This document shows, piece after piece, positions 50,743 through 60,426 of a stretch of DNA of 64,000 bases. The position numbers were made by a program, and so were the translations under genes. Origin of the DNA: Roseimicrobium gellanilyticum (GTDB lineage Bacteria; Verrucomicrobiota; Verrucomicrobiia; Verrucomicrobiales; Verrucomicrobiaceae); assembly GCF_003315205.1 (NCBI RefSeq), contig NZ_QNRR01000005.1:1-64000 (forward strand), written 5' to 3'. Position 1 is the first letter of the stretch; each line of letters begins with the position of its first letter. Below the pieces are notes generated by a model. The model searched no databases and was not told where the DNA came from. It saw only the letters and a list, made by a program, of their open reading frames with translations.

Positions 50743-53601
50743 ATGGAAAACGACTCGCTGTCGGCAACCGTCGAACCTCCCGTTTTGGGAGAGGAGATGG
50801 GCGTTGCCACGGCGCCCATGGTGTACCTTTCCGCACGTGGTCAGGACACGGCATTGATGGCGGCTGCCGTGAAGGCCCGCCTGGAGTCGCAAGGATGTCT
50901 CGTGCGCCATGGCGCCGCTGAGGTGCGCACACGTTCGCAATGTGCCAGACACTTCGGTCCGCTGCTGCACGACTGTGATGTGTTCATCCAGCTCATCGGA
51001 GTGGATCCCGGTCCCATGCTTTCCAGCGAAGACGAAGATGACTTCTGGTCGCTTGAGATTTGGGAGGCGCGAGAAGCCGCCAGGCGGAAGAAGCCTGCGA
51101 GGCACTACCTGCTGGATGAAGCTTTTTGCCGGATGATGCTTCCCGACGCGAAGCGTCCGCCACAGGTGCTGAAAAAGCAGGAACGGCACCGCCGCAAACT
51201 TGCGAGCTCACCAGCGAAGGTGCGCGAGGTGAGAGATGCTGATGAATTGCTGCGCCTGCTGCCGATCATCCGGTTGGCGGGAGAGCCATCGGAAGATTTC
51301 AACAGCTCTCCCCCTGCGCAGACCTTCAGTGCCGAGCTTGCCGCGACACTTGAAGCCATTGCGCAAGCCAAGGCAGAAGTGGAGCCAGTCTCGCGTGATG
51401 CTGGACCCGCTTCGCAAGAAGCACCCGCGACAGGAGTTTCCGTGGTCCCGCGAGCTTCCGCTCAGAGGGAAGTGAGGGCCAAAGAAGCTGTCTCGACGGT
51501 GGTGGCGCGGCAAGTGTCACCGGCAGCCTGTGAACCTTCGGTGAAAACGAACGGTACGTTTCATCAGGGAGTTGCAAACAACGATGCCGCAAACCACACA
51601 GAAGCTCTCTCTGTGGCTGGCCGTGGTGCCCTGTCAGAGCTTCCTTCGTTTCCAGAAAACACTGACTCTACTGCGGTCGCTCCCGTGCTCTTCGAGAATC
51701 GCCGCACGGAGCTGGGCAGCAGTCACTGGGTGGAAGAGCACCCGGCGCCACCGCCGGCTCTTCCCGAGGTTTCATTGTTCCATTCGGAATCGAACGACCG
51801 AAAGGCTCCCGGGGCGAGGGTCCCCCATGCTTTCGTCCTTGAGACTGGATCCGTCCTTCCGCCGATCCCTGCACTGCCGACGGTGCTCGAAGGAGAGGGT
51901 CCAAAAGAAGCCAAGGGTGCTGCGATGGACCTGCTTCCATCGACGGATCTCACGGCCCCTCCTCAGGTCTCGGATGCATCCGTGCCACCTTCGCCTGCAT
52001 CCTCTGATGCAGGCCCCGATGCGCCTGTGGTCGCTGGCCGGAAAGCCTTCACCGGCGCAAACGCGGCCGGCATGTGCCTGTCATCCCCTGTCCCTGCTGA
52101 GGCTGAGAATTCTACTGCTGAAAACAGTCAGCCTGATCGCACGGAGCTCTCTCCTGACGTTCTTCAGAAGGACGAGATTAAGAGCGCTGCCACGCCAGCA
52201 AGTTTTCCTCAAGCTCCCAGCACACCGCCGACAGCCGCAGCGGCAGTGGTGTTGGCAAAAGCATCTCCTGCTCTTGTGGATGAGCAGCCGGCACTGCCGA
52301 AAAAATCGGCCGTGAGTGAGCCCTTCCCTGCGCCAAGGGAGAAGATGGCAATCGAGGCCCACACCTCGAGGATGGAGATTGTGGCTCAAGCGCCCATGAA
52401 ACTGGAATTATGTCGTATCGAAGGTCACCGGGTGTCAGTGAGGCCACACGCGATTGAACGCCGCGGGTTGCCCCGTCGTGGTTTGCCTGCCTGGATGCTG
52501 AAGAGGTCCGCGGACCATAGCTCTCCGACCAGGCCCGTTCCGGGGAGGCGCGCCTACGCCAAACCGTTACCCTCGGAGAACGTCGAATCGCAGGACGACG
52601 GCGCGGAGCAGCCGTTTGAAGACACGCTGTTTATTCCCCAGAGGGCGGGCGGTCGGAAGTATCAGCCCCATCGTTTTATCATCTTTAGCTTTACCGATTC
52701 CATCACCGTGCGGCGGTTGGGCGAGGCTTCGAAGAGAAAGCCGGGTGTGGCAATTGCGGCCGGCATTTGTGTGACTCTGCTGGTGGGATTGCTGGCGAAG
52801 GTGGCCTTGGATTTCCTCCAGCACAGCTCCAGTCCTGCGGTGGCCCCCGTGGCATCCAGTGATCCAGCACTCGCAGCACCAAGTCGTCTTGATGTCACCG
52901 CCGAGAAACACAAACAAAGCACGGCGAAACCACAGAAGTCCGTGACATCCAAGCAGGCCGTGTCCGGAGGCTCGCCACCGCAGGTCCCTGTATTGGCAGC
53001 GATCACTCCCGCCAATGCCAAGGCTGGCTCTGCCCCGAAACCCCTCGACTCGCAGCCGGCTCCAGTTCCCGTTGCAGTGGTGTCCATGGCATCCACGCGG
53101 GAAATTGCACCAGCGCCCGTCGGAAATCTCGACGAACAACAGAAGGCCCTGGAGACGGCATTGGAAGAGGCCATCCTCGCGATGCGGAAGAGCAGCGCGG
53201 GCGCCAGCGCGTATGCCCGGCAGCACGAGTCCACCATCATTGAGTTGCAACGCAAGATCCAGGAGCTGATTCCCATTCGGAGTGGTCACGGTTTCAGCGG
53301 AAGCGCGTCGTCGCTGGCTCTCTCCCGCTGCCTCGCCAGCGTCCATCTGCTTGGCGGCAGAAAGCAGGCGGCGCGCAATGTGTTGCTGGACATGCGGGAC
53401 ACGGTCGCCACCACACGTTCCGCGGGAGATGCGGAGATCCGTCTGGCAGATCATCTGCTCAAGCTCACGGAGCCGGGCTCCGGCACGGCCATGGTGCAGT
53501 TGCCGCTGACTCCGGGAGAAATGACTGCGCTGCTGGCGAAGCTCGACTCCAATCCGCAGTGGGAACCCTCGACAGACGGTTCGCTCGCCGGGGACAACTG
53601 A
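50743..53601 (+). CDS. TIR/DUF4062-like N-terminus, long disordered region and transmembrane C-terminal part
   Basis: The protein has 952 residues from ATG 50743; a longer start at 50644 is less likely. Residues about 20-135 form a compact alpha/beta unit with APMVYLSARGQDTALMAAAV, CDVFIQLIGVDPGP and SLEIWEAREAARRKKPARHY, an arrangement like TIR-related DUF4062 domains (a strand ending in a surface loop, CDVFI-x-LIG, then a helix with ExxxA). No catalytic Glu can be assigned with confidence. A roughly 450-residue Ala/Pro/Ser/Glu-rich region follows, then a membrane helix (GVAIAAGICVTLLVGLLAKV, near residue 665) and a C-terminal helical domain. If the topology holds, the TIR-like part is cytoplasmic. 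Function unknown. Confidence 0.6.
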   Translation: MENDSLSATVEPPVLGEEMGVATAPMVYLSARGQDTALMAAAVKARLESQGCLVRHGAAEVRTRSQCARHFGPLLHDCDVFIQLIGVDPGPMLSSEDEDDFWSLEIWEAREAARRKKPARHYLLDEAFCRMMLPDAKRPPQVLKKQERHRRKLASSPAKVREVRDADELLRLLPIIRLAGEPSEDFNSSPPAQTFSAELAATLEAIAQAKAEVEPVSRDAGPASQEAPATGVSVVPRASAQREVRAKEAVSTVVARQVSPAACEPSVKTNGTFHQGVANNDAANHTEALSVAGRGALSELPSFPENTDSTAVAPVLFENRRTELGSSHWVEEHPAPPPALPEVSLFHSESNDRKAPGARVPHAFVLETGSVLPPIPALPTVLEGEGPKEAKGAAMDLLPSTDLTAPPQVSDASVPPSPASSDAGPDAPVVAGRKAFTGANAAGMCLSSPVPAEAENSTAENSQPDRTELSPDVLQKDEIKSAATPASFPQAPSTPPTAAAAVVLAKASPALVDEQPALPKKSAVSEPFPAPREKMAIEAHTSRMEIVAQAPMKLELCRIEGHRVSVRPHAIERRGLPRRGLPAWMLKRSADHSSPTRPVPGRRAYAKPLPSENVESQDDGAEQPFEDTLFIPQRAGGRKYQPHRFIIFSFTDSITVRRLGEASKRKPGVAIAAGICVTLLVGLLAKVALDFLQHSSSPAVAPVASSDPALAAPSRLDVTAEKHKQSTAKPQKSVTSKQAVSGGSPPQVPVLAAITPANAKAGSAPKPLDSQPAPVPVAVVSMASTREIAPAPVGNLDEQQKALETALEEAILAMRKSSAGASAYARQHESTIIELQRKIQELIPIRSGHGFSGSASSLALSRCLASVHLLGGRKQAARNVLLDMRDTVATTRSAGDAEIRLADHLLKLTEPGSGTAMVQLPLTPGEMTALLAKLDSNPQWEPSTDGSLAGDN

Positions 53602-53736
53602 GCGTTCCTCCCTGGCCGCATGAGCGGAGTCCCTTGGGCCTGTGCTCAGCATCCCAGTGCGAAAAGAAGGCGCGTGACTGCGTAGTGGCAGAACGACGTT
53701 ATTTCACCTGACTGTGGAATGGCGTTGCACCCACCT

Positions 53737-54615
53737 ATGAAAACGCTCGCGCTCTCTTTCCTTCAGTGGTCGGTCATCACAGGGACCATGTTTGCTGCCG
53801 AAGCGACACCCGTCCCCGTGAAGAAGGACATCCCCTATGCAGATCCTCCTCTGGAGAGGCAGGTGTTGGATGTGTATGCGCCCGCAGGAGCCAAGGACCT
53901 GCCCGTGGTAGTCTGGATTCACGGTGGCGGTTGGCAGACGGGCGACAAGTCCAGTGTGCAGGAGAAACCGAAAGCGTTTGTAGCGAAAGGCTTCGTGTTT
54001 GTCTCGGTGAACTATCGTCTGCTGCCTCAGGTGGCGATGGGAGACATCATCCGCGATGTGGCGAAATCTGTGGGCTGGGTGCACAAGCACATCGCCGAGC
54101 ATGGCGGCGATCCGAAGAGACTCTTCATCATGGGTCACTCCGCTGGCGCACAACTCGCGGCGCTGCTCTGTGCGGATGAGAAGTACCTGAAGGCCGAGGG
54201 CGTTTCTTTTGCTGACGTGAAAGGATGTGTGCCGGTCGACGGCGACACGTATGATGTACCGGAGATCATTGCTGTAGCCGCGGCACGCAGGAAAGCTGAA
54301 GGCAAGCCGGATCCGAAGTTTGGACATCGTGAAAAGTTTGGCACCCCTGAGCAGCATGTGGAGTACTCTGCCATCACACATGTGGCCGGGGATCGCGGCA
54401 TCCCGCCTTTCCTGCTGTTGCACGTCGCGGACCATCCGGATGTCACCGCCCAAGCACAGCGATTTGGCAAAGCGCTGAAGGAAGCGGGCGTGACCACCAC
54501 GGTCCACGGTGCGGCAAACACGAATCACACGAACATCAATGCCAACCTCGGTGTGGCGGGTGATGCTTCCACCAGGGCATTGTGGGACTTTGTGGAGGCA
54601 TGCTTGAAGAGGTAG
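53737..54615 (+). CDS. Secreted alpha/beta hydrolase (carboxylesterase, BD-FAE-like)
   Basis: The protein has 292 residues from ATG 53737 (a longer start at 53719 is in frame). A short signal (LALSFLQWSVITGTMFAAEA) precedes an alpha/beta hydrolase: oxyanion block WIHGGGWQTGDK, nucleophile elbow GHSAGAQLAAL, and a late DHPDV and NHTNIN that can supply the acid and the histidine. It resembles secreted esterases/lipases such as feruloyl or xylan esterases; the substrate is not readable. It lies 55 bases before the sigma-factor gene but shares no obvious role with it. Confidence 0.85.
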   Translation: MKTLALSFLQWSVITGTMFAAEATPVPVKKDIPYADPPLERQVLDVYAPAGAKDLPVVVWIHGGGWQTGDKSSVQEKPKAFVAKGFVFVSVNYRLLPQVAMGDIIRDVAKSVGWVHKHIAEHGGDPKRLFIMGHSAGAQLAALLCADEKYLKAEGVSFADVKGCVPVDGDTYDVPEIIAVAAARRKAEGKPDPKFGHREKFGTPEQHVEYSAITHVAGDRGIPPFLLLHVADHPDVTAQAQRFGKALKEAGVTTTVHGAANTNHTNINANLGVAGDASTRALWDFVEACLKR

Positions 54616-54670
54616 TTTCGCGCCCCAACTTTTTTCGGTAAGTCAATGCGGGTGGCATACATACCCCGGT

Positions 54671-55231
54671 GTGACTGATGATCCGGGACAGCCTGAATCT
54701 CCTGCGCCGCTTCCTGTGGAGCGGCAGGAGGAGTTCGTGCTGCTGCTGAACGGGGCTCATGCACTCTTGCTGCGTTATGTGATGTCCCTGGTGGGCAACC
54801 GGCATGACGCGGAGGATGTGCTGCAGCGCGCCAGCGTGTCGATGTGGCGGCGGTTCGGCATGTTTGAGCCGGGCACAGACTTCATCGCGTGGGCTACCAC
54901 CGTCGCGTTTTACGAGGTGCGAAACTTCCAGCGGGTCACGGGCAGGTCCCGGCTCGCCTTTGATGACGAGCTGATGCAGACGCTTGCTGCCGAACGTGCG
55001 GTGCAAGTCCGGCAGTGGAGCGTGCGGGCCGAAGCCCTGGAGGTCTGCGTGGAAAAGCTGGACCCCGCAAGCCGCGACCTGGTGGAGGCCATTTACACCC
55101 AGGGTCAGGCAGCCGATGCCGTCGCCCGGCAGCAGGGTCGCGCTGCGCAAACCATCTACAACAAACTGAACTTCATCCGTCGCGTGCTCGCTGAGTGCGT
55201 GCAACGGCGGATGGCGGAGGTCGCATCATGA
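54671..55231 (+). CDS. ECF-like sigma-70 factor (Rhodopirellula/Verrucomicrobium type)
   Basis: This 186-residue protein starts at GTG 54671. Region 2 is seen in LLLRYVMSLVGNRHDAEDVL and WATTVAFYEVRNFQR, region 4 in LDPASRDLVEAIYTQGQ and QTIYNKLNFIRRVL. This matches short sigma factors common in PVC bacteria that direct RNA polymerase to dedicated promoters. The stop overlaps the next gene (ATGA, 55228-55231), coupling it to the anti-sigma-like protein, and the DUF1592 and DUF1552 genes follow in the same direction. Confidence 0.9.
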   Translation: MTDDPGQPESPAPLPVERQEEFVLLLNGAHALLLRYVMSLVGNRHDAEDVLQRASVSMWRRFGMFEPGTDFIAWATTVAFYEVRNFQRVTGRSRLAFDDELMQTLAAERAVQVRQWSVRAEALEVCVEKLDPASRDLVEAIYTQGQAADAVARQQGRAAQTIYNKLNFIRRVLAECVQRRMAEVAS

Positions 55232-56223
55232 GCACTGACGACTCACGTTCGAACGAATGGCACCGCCTTTTCAGCGCGGCGCTGAATGACACCATCACTG
55301 TGGAGGAAGCAGCACAGCTTGCCTCATTGCTGAAATCCAGTGCCGAGGCCCGGCAGCTTTGGTTCCTTTACAACGACAACGAGTGCAACCTGGCCGAACT
55401 CAAAAGTTCGCAGGTCTCGTCCGCGCAGGAGCAGAAGCCGCCGGCACGTGGGTGGAGCCGCCGGTTGAGCCCGTTTACCGCGGCGGCTGCAGGGCTGGTG
55501 ATCGGTCTGTTCGGGGCCTCTCTCGTGTGGGGGTATGTCGGTTCCAAGGCGCATCAGGTGACGACCTTGCTCGCGGAAGGTTTTGAGAACGGCGCCGCGC
55601 CACACGTGACCGGTTTTCCGGTGGAGCCGGGAGTTTGGAGTGGTGACTTCTCTGAAGTGGTTGGCGAGTTCCGCGGCGTGAGGCCTGAGGAAGGCCGGAA
55701 GATGTTGCGCTTTCGTCAGGCGGACTATGAAGGGAAGCCCGTGCGTGATGGCTATGTAGCAGACCTTTTCCGTCTGGTCGATCTGCGGGACACAGGTGTT
55801 GCCACAGGAGAAGCGACTGTGGCCGTGGAGGCGCACTTCGCCGCACAAGCCCAGGGCGAGCTGCAGGGCTTGAATTGTGGCATGACGATCTATGCGCTTG
55901 ATAGCCTGCCACCGGAAAGCATGCGTGATGATGTATTCCTGAAGCGCGCGAGTGCCGGTTTGACAGAGACTTCGGAGCCAGAGTTTGAGCCGCGCATCCT
56001 GGCCAGTGCCACGCGTAGCGAAAAGGCGCCCAGCGACGGTCGCACCTGGACCTCGGCCCGCTCGGAAATGAGGCTGCCCGCGGACTCGCGCTATTGCCTC
56101 ATTCATCTCCGCATGCACCTCCGTGGCTCGCACCGTGCGGAAGTGGCCAAGCCAGTCGTGTTTGAAGGTCTGTTCCTCGATGACATCCGCGTGTCTCTCA
56201 CGCAAAACGCCGCCCGTCCTTGA
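55228..56223 (+). CDS. Membrane anti-sigma-like protein with LamG-like extracytoplasmic domain
   Basis: This 331-residue protein overlaps the sigma gene by 4 bases. The cytoplasmic N-terminus (EWHRLFSAALNDTITVEEAA, LASLLKSSAEARQLWFLYND) is the helical type seen in PVC FecR-like anti-sigma partners. One membrane helix (AAAAGLVIGLFGASLVWGYV) leads to a C-terminal beta-sandwich-like region with MTIYALDS and RYCLIHLRMHL strands. It is expected to hold the sigma factor until an envelope signal arrives; neither the signal nor the inhibition is shown here. Confidence 0.78.
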   Translation: MSTDDSRSNEWHRLFSAALNDTITVEEAAQLASLLKSSAEARQLWFLYNDNECNLAELKSSQVSSAQEQKPPARGWSRRLSPFTAAAAGLVIGLFGASLVWGYVGSKAHQVTTLLAEGFENGAAPHVTGFPVEPGVWSGDFSEVVGEFRGVRPEEGRKMLRFRQADYEGKPVRDGYVADLFRLVDLRDTGVATGEATVAVEAHFAAQAQGELQGLNCGMTIYALDSLPPESMRDDVFLKRASAGLTETSEPEFEPRILASATRSEKAPSDGRTWTSARSEMRLPADSRYCLIHLRMHLRGSHRAEVAKPVVFEGLFLDDIRVSLTQNAARP

Positions 56224-56233
56224 TTGCCTGCCT

Positions 56234-58951
56234 GTGAAGTCCCCGCGTTCTCTTTCCAACTCTCTTCTTCGAACCGCTTCGTGTGCATGGCTCGTGCTGG
56301 GTTCCACTGCATTTGCCGAGGAGCCAAACTCCGCAACGATGTCGGAGAAGCATCGCGCTCTTTTCCAGGGGCACTGCGTTTCCTGTCACAAGGCTGACAA
56401 ACAAAAGGGGCATTTCCGTGTCGATGATCTGCCCTTCACCATCAAGACGGTGGAAGACGCAGAACGGTGGCAGAAGGTCCTGAATGCCATGAATGCGGGT
56501 GACATGCCGCCCGAAGAGGAGAAACAACCGGACTCCACAGCGAAGACGGACTTCCTCGATGATCTCTCGCATGTGATGGTCGCGGCCAGGCGGCAGTTCA
56601 GCGATCAGAATGGCGTGATCACCATGCGCCGCCTGAACCGGCGGGAGTATCGCAATACCATCCGTGAGCTGCTGGGCGTGGAGATCAATGTGAGTGAACT
56701 TCCTGCGGACACGGGAGCGGGTGGGTTCGACACGAATGGCGTGAATCTCTTCATGTCGGCGAATCAATTCGAGCAGTACCAGTCGCTCGGGCGCGAGGCG
56801 TTGACGGAGGCCATTGCCTGGCATGCTGCTGCAGGTGAGCAGCGCAAGCTGCGCTACGAGGCAGAGGTCTTTACCCCGGTAATGGAGAAGTTCGTGGCGC
56901 ATCAACTCGATGCACGCGAGCGGGCGCAGCGCTGGGTACAGGCGGTGGATGCCGCCGCAGCGAAGCCGGAGAATGCCGGGCTCGTCGCAGCAGTGCGCAA
57001 GACCGTGAAGAATGAAACACTCTTCCGCCGCGAGTGGGCAAAGATTCCCGGCGCACCATCGCCGCGGTCTTTCGGCTTCGACAAGAAAGGTGAGAACGAT
57101 GCGGACCTTGCAAATGATTCCCTTCGTGCGGGATGGCTGGAGTATCATCAATATTATCTGCGGCAGCCGGCGCTGGATCGTGGCGCGTACCTCGGACCTG
57201 AGACCAGACATCCGGCGGAGTTGAATCTGAAGTCGGTCAATGTGCTCGTGCCCTTCAACTGGCCCGTGGGGAACTACATCGTGCGGGTGAGAGCCGGGGT
57301 GACGAAGGATGCGCCACCGGAACGCCGCTTCTTGGATTTCGGGATCAATGCCCGTCAGGGTCCAGTACTCGCGACGCGTGAGATCACGGGCACCATTGAT
57401 GAACCGCAGGTGGTCGAGTTCCCGCTTACACTCACGCGCGGCAATAGCGACCATGACACACGTACCATCTACTTCCGGGAGAAAGGCGCCTGGGACACAA
57501 ACGAGTCCGGTGGTAAGCGGCGCAGTGAAGCGGTCGCGCGCAACGGCCTTGGACCGGAGTTGGTAATGTGGATCGATTGGGTGGAGGTGGAGCGTGTGCC
57601 CGCCACCGGCGCCAAGCCCACGCCGCCAGGGCTTGCGGCGCTTCATCTTCCGCTGGATGACAAGGCGCCCGCTCCGAGTTCAGATGACCTCCGCGCGTCT
57701 CTGGAGCGTTTTGCCATGGAGGCCTTCCGCGGAAGCACGCCGACGCCACAGTATGTCGATCGTCTTCTCGGCATCTATGACATGCGCCGCAAGTTGGGAG
57801 ACAAGCCTGGCGCGGCGCTCAAGGAGACGCTCTCCGTGGTGCTGGCATCCCCCATGTTTCTCTACCTTGCCGAGCCTGCGGCAAATGAAGAACATAGGGT
57901 GCTCACAGCACCGGAACTGGCCTCGCGTCTCTCGTACTATCTCTGGAGTGCTCCGCCGGATGCTGAGCTGCGTGCGCTTGCAAAGAACGGCGAAATCCTG
58001 AAGCCGGAGGTGCTTGCTGCGCAGACCAGACGGCTGCTCGATGATTCAAGGTCAGATGCGTTTGTGCGTTCCTTTGTCTATCAATGGCTCGGCATGGACC
58101 GCTTCGACTTCTTCGAGATCAATCGACAGAAGTACCCGCGCTTCGACAACGGCACGAAGCTCTCTGCGCGTGAAGAGGTGTATGCCACGTTTGACTACCT
58201 GCTGCGTCACAATGCAAGTCTGCGTGATCTTTTGAAGTCGGACTATGTCATCGTGGACCGGGTGTTGGCGCACTACTACGGACTCGACGGTGTGCAGGGC
58301 TCCGGCTTTGAAAGGGTCAGGTTGCCGGCGGATTCCCCCCGAGGTGGGTTGCTCGGCATGGCCGCGATTCACTTCATGGGCAGTAACGGTGAGCACACGA
58401 GCCCGGTGGAGCGTGGTGCGTGGGTGCTGCGCAAGTTGCTGGATGACCCACCACCACCCGCGCCACCGAATATTCCCGCGCTGACACGCCTTGCTGGCAA
58501 GGCCCTTACCACACCCGATCGCCTGCGCATGCATCAGGAGGATCCTCAGTGTGCGAGTTGCCATCGCAAAATTGACCCCGTCGGCATGGGCTTGGAGAAT
58601 TTCGACGCGGCTGGCCAGTGGCGCACGGCCGACAGCTACCAGGCTGTCGCGGCAAACGGGAGGCCCGATCCGAAGTTGAAGATCGACTGGACCATCGATG
58701 TCGCCGCGACCTTCCACAAGGGTGGCTCATTCAAGAACTATGGAGAGTTTCGCGAGATCATCGCCAGCAGGGCGGAGAACTTCGCCCGCGGTTTCAGCAA
58801 GGCCCTGCTGGAGTATGCGCTGGGCCGACCGCTCGGCTTCCGGGATGAAGCCGTTGTCGCGGACCTCGTGAAGCAGGCAAAGACGAAAGACTACGCCATC
58901 CGTGAATTTGTCCACCTAATTGTTATAAGCCCGGAGTTTCGCAATCGATAG
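56234..58951 (+). CDS. DUF1592-family secreted c-type cytochrome protein (pair 1)
   Basis: The protein has 905 residues from the GTG at 56234, 10 bases after the anti-sigma-like gene; a start at 56123 would overlap that gene by 101 bases. A signal (TASCAWLVLGSTAFA) precedes a cytochrome domain with CVSCH (PSCyt1), then DUF1587, DUF1595, DUF1592 (LLASPMFLYLAEPA-like, LASRLSYYLWSAPPDAELRA), DUF1588 with CASCHRKIDPVGMGLENFD (second haem site) and DUF1585. Proteins of this make-up occur in large numbers in planctomycetes and verrucomicrobia and pair with DUF1552 proteins; they are suspected envelope redox enzymes of unknown substrate. Confidence 0.92.
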   Translation: MKSPRSLSNSLLRTASCAWLVLGSTAFAEEPNSATMSEKHRALFQGHCVSCHKADKQKGHFRVDDLPFTIKTVEDAERWQKVLNAMNAGDMPPEEEKQPDSTAKTDFLDDLSHVMVAARRQFSDQNGVITMRRLNRREYRNTIRELLGVEINVSELPADTGAGGFDTNGVNLFMSANQFEQYQSLGREALTEAIAWHAAAGEQRKLRYEAEVFTPVMEKFVAHQLDARERAQRWVQAVDAAAAKPENAGLVAAVRKTVKNETLFRREWAKIPGAPSPRSFGFDKKGENDADLANDSLRAGWLEYHQYYLRQPALDRGAYLGPETRHPAELNLKSVNVLVPFNWPVGNYIVRVRAGVTKDAPPERRFLDFGINARQGPVLATREITGTIDEPQVVEFPLTLTRGNSDHDTRTIYFREKGAWDTNESGGKRRSEAVARNGLGPELVMWIDWVEVERVPATGAKPTPPGLAALHLPLDDKAPAPSSDDLRASLERFAMEAFRGSTPTPQYVDRLLGIYDMRRKLGDKPGAALKETLSVVLASPMFLYLAEPAANEEHRVLTAPELASRLSYYLWSAPPDAELRALAKNGEILKPEVLAAQTRRLLDDSRSDAFVRSFVYQWLGMDRFDFFEINRQKYPRFDNGTKLSAREEVYATFDYLLRHNASLRDLLKSDYVIVDRVLAHYYGLDGVQGSGFERVRLPADSPRGGLLGMAAIHFMGSNGEHTSPVERGAWVLRKLLDDPPPPAPPNIPALTRLAGKALTTPDRLRMHQEDPQCASCHRKIDPVGMGLENFDAAGQWRTADSYQAVAANGRPDPKLKIDWTIDVAATFHKGGSFKNYGEFREIIASRAENFARGFSKALLEYALGRPLGFRDEAVVADLVKQAKTKDYAIREFVHLIVISPEFRNR

Positions 58952-59000
58952 TTCGTTTGGCGCACTTTTTTCCCAGCCCCGTCGCTTCCCACCCCTCGCC

Positions 59001-60296
59001 ATGCACACCCCATCCACCCGCCGCCACTTCCTCCGCTCGAGTACCGCACTCATTGCATTGCCGGTGCTTGAGTCTCTCGGGTTCCGGCGCTTTGCCTCAG
59101 CGGCCGCTCCGGCAGCAGCACCCAAGCGCCTCGTCTTCCTGGGTTTCGGCTGGGGCATCACGGATGAAACGTGGTTCCCAAAAATCAGCGAGCCCGGCTC
59201 CGGCTACACGCTGCCTCCCGGATTGCAACCCCTCGCCAGGCACAAGGCGGACTTCTCCATCGTCCAGGGACTTTGGAACAAATACAGCTCAGACGGTCAC
59301 TGGGGCAGCACCATGTGGCTCACCGGCGCCAATCGCTATGCGCAGCCAGGGCAGACGTTTCACAACAGCATCTCCGCGGATCAAGTAGCAGCTGCGAAGT
59401 TCGGCCTGCACACACGCTTCTCCTCGCTGCAACTGAATGCCGCGGAGGAGAGCGATCGCTCAGGACACGGTCCGGGACTTTCACTTGCGTGGGACGTGAG
59501 CGGCAAACCCATCGGTGGGCAGAAGGGACCGCTGGAAGCATATCACCGTCTCTTCTCCCGGGACAATACACCCATTGAGCAGAAGAAAGCGATGCTCGCA
59601 CAAAAGCGCAGTGTGCTCGACGCCGTGTTGGAAAATGCCAATACACTGAAGCGCGGTCTCGGAAAGAACGACAACGCCAAGCTGGAGGAATACTTCCAGG
59701 GCATCCGCGATATCGAAACGCGACTCAGCAAGGATGAGCAGTGGCTGGAAGTGCCGCCCGCCACGGCGCCCCTTCCCGAACCAAAGCCCGGTCTCGCGGG
59801 ACGCGAAGAGATTCGCCTGATGTATGACATCATGGTCGCAGCGATGCAGACGGACAGCACACGGGTGCTCACGTACCGCCAGCCGGTGAGTACCCTGCTC
59901 ACCAGCATGGACATCAAGGTCGCGCCGCACGACATGAGCCACTACCACTCCACGATGGGCGAGAAGCTGGATGCCTCACAGCGCCGCGACCTTGCGCAAA
60001 GCGAATTGCTCGCTGGATTCATCGACAAGCTGAAGGCCACGAAGGAAGCGGATGGTTCGCGGCTCTTCGACAATGTGGCCGTGGCTTATGGAAGCAACAT
60101 CCGCACGGAGCACAGCCTCGACAATTGCCCCACGCTCCTGACCGGTGGTGGCGCAGGCATCAAGCTGGGGCACAACATCGTGGTCTCGAAGGACACACCA
60201 TTGTGCAACGCCTGGCTTACCCTGCTCCATGGATTGGGAATCGAGGCCGAGCGCCATGGAGACAGCTCCGGTGTGATCAAGGAAATGGCGGCATAG
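59001..60296 (+). CDS. DUF1552-family secreted protein (pair 1)
   Basis: This 431-residue protein has a twin-arginine-like signal (STRRHFLRSSTALIALPVLE). The DUF1552 landmarks are clear: GWGITDETWFPK, QGLWNKYSSDGHWG, GANRYAQPG, AYHRLFS, and the C-terminal YGSNIRTEHSLDNCPTLLTG with GGGAGIKLGHNI. It starts 49 bases after the DUF1592 gene and completes the sigma-anti-sigma-DUF1592-DUF1552 run. The family is periplasmic, often predicted to work with its haem partner. Confidence 0.92.
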   Translation: MHTPSTRRHFLRSSTALIALPVLESLGFRRFASAAAPAAAPKRLVFLGFGWGITDETWFPKISEPGSGYTLPPGLQPLARHKADFSIVQGLWNKYSSDGHWGSTMWLTGANRYAQPGQTFHNSISADQVAAAKFGLHTRFSSLQLNAAEESDRSGHGPGLSLAWDVSGKPIGGQKGPLEAYHRLFSRDNTPIEQKKAMLAQKRSVLDAVLENANTLKRGLGKNDNAKLEEYFQGIRDIETRLSKDEQWLEVPPATAPLPEPKPGLAGREEIRLMYDIMVAAMQTDSTRVLTYRQPVSTLLTSMDIKVAPHDMSHYHSTMGEKLDASQRRDLAQSELLAGFIDKLKATKEADGSRLFDNVAVAYGSNIRTEHSLDNCPTLLTGGGAGIKLGHNIVVSKDTPLCNAWLTLLHGLGIEAERHGDSSGVIKEMAA

Positions 60297-60426
60297 AGCG
60301 CCACCTCATCTGCACGGTTGGTCTTGCTCATTGACGGCTGCGGCAGTCGTGAGGCAGAATCCGGTCGTATGATCAGGGACGGGTCATCACGAAAGCCCGT
60401 GTCATCCATTCCTGAGAGCTGACGTT

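Noticed and set aside
56198-57646. 482-residue minus-strand frame opposite the DUF1592 gene
   Set aside because: The opposite strand carries clear cytochrome and DUF1592 motifs throughout.
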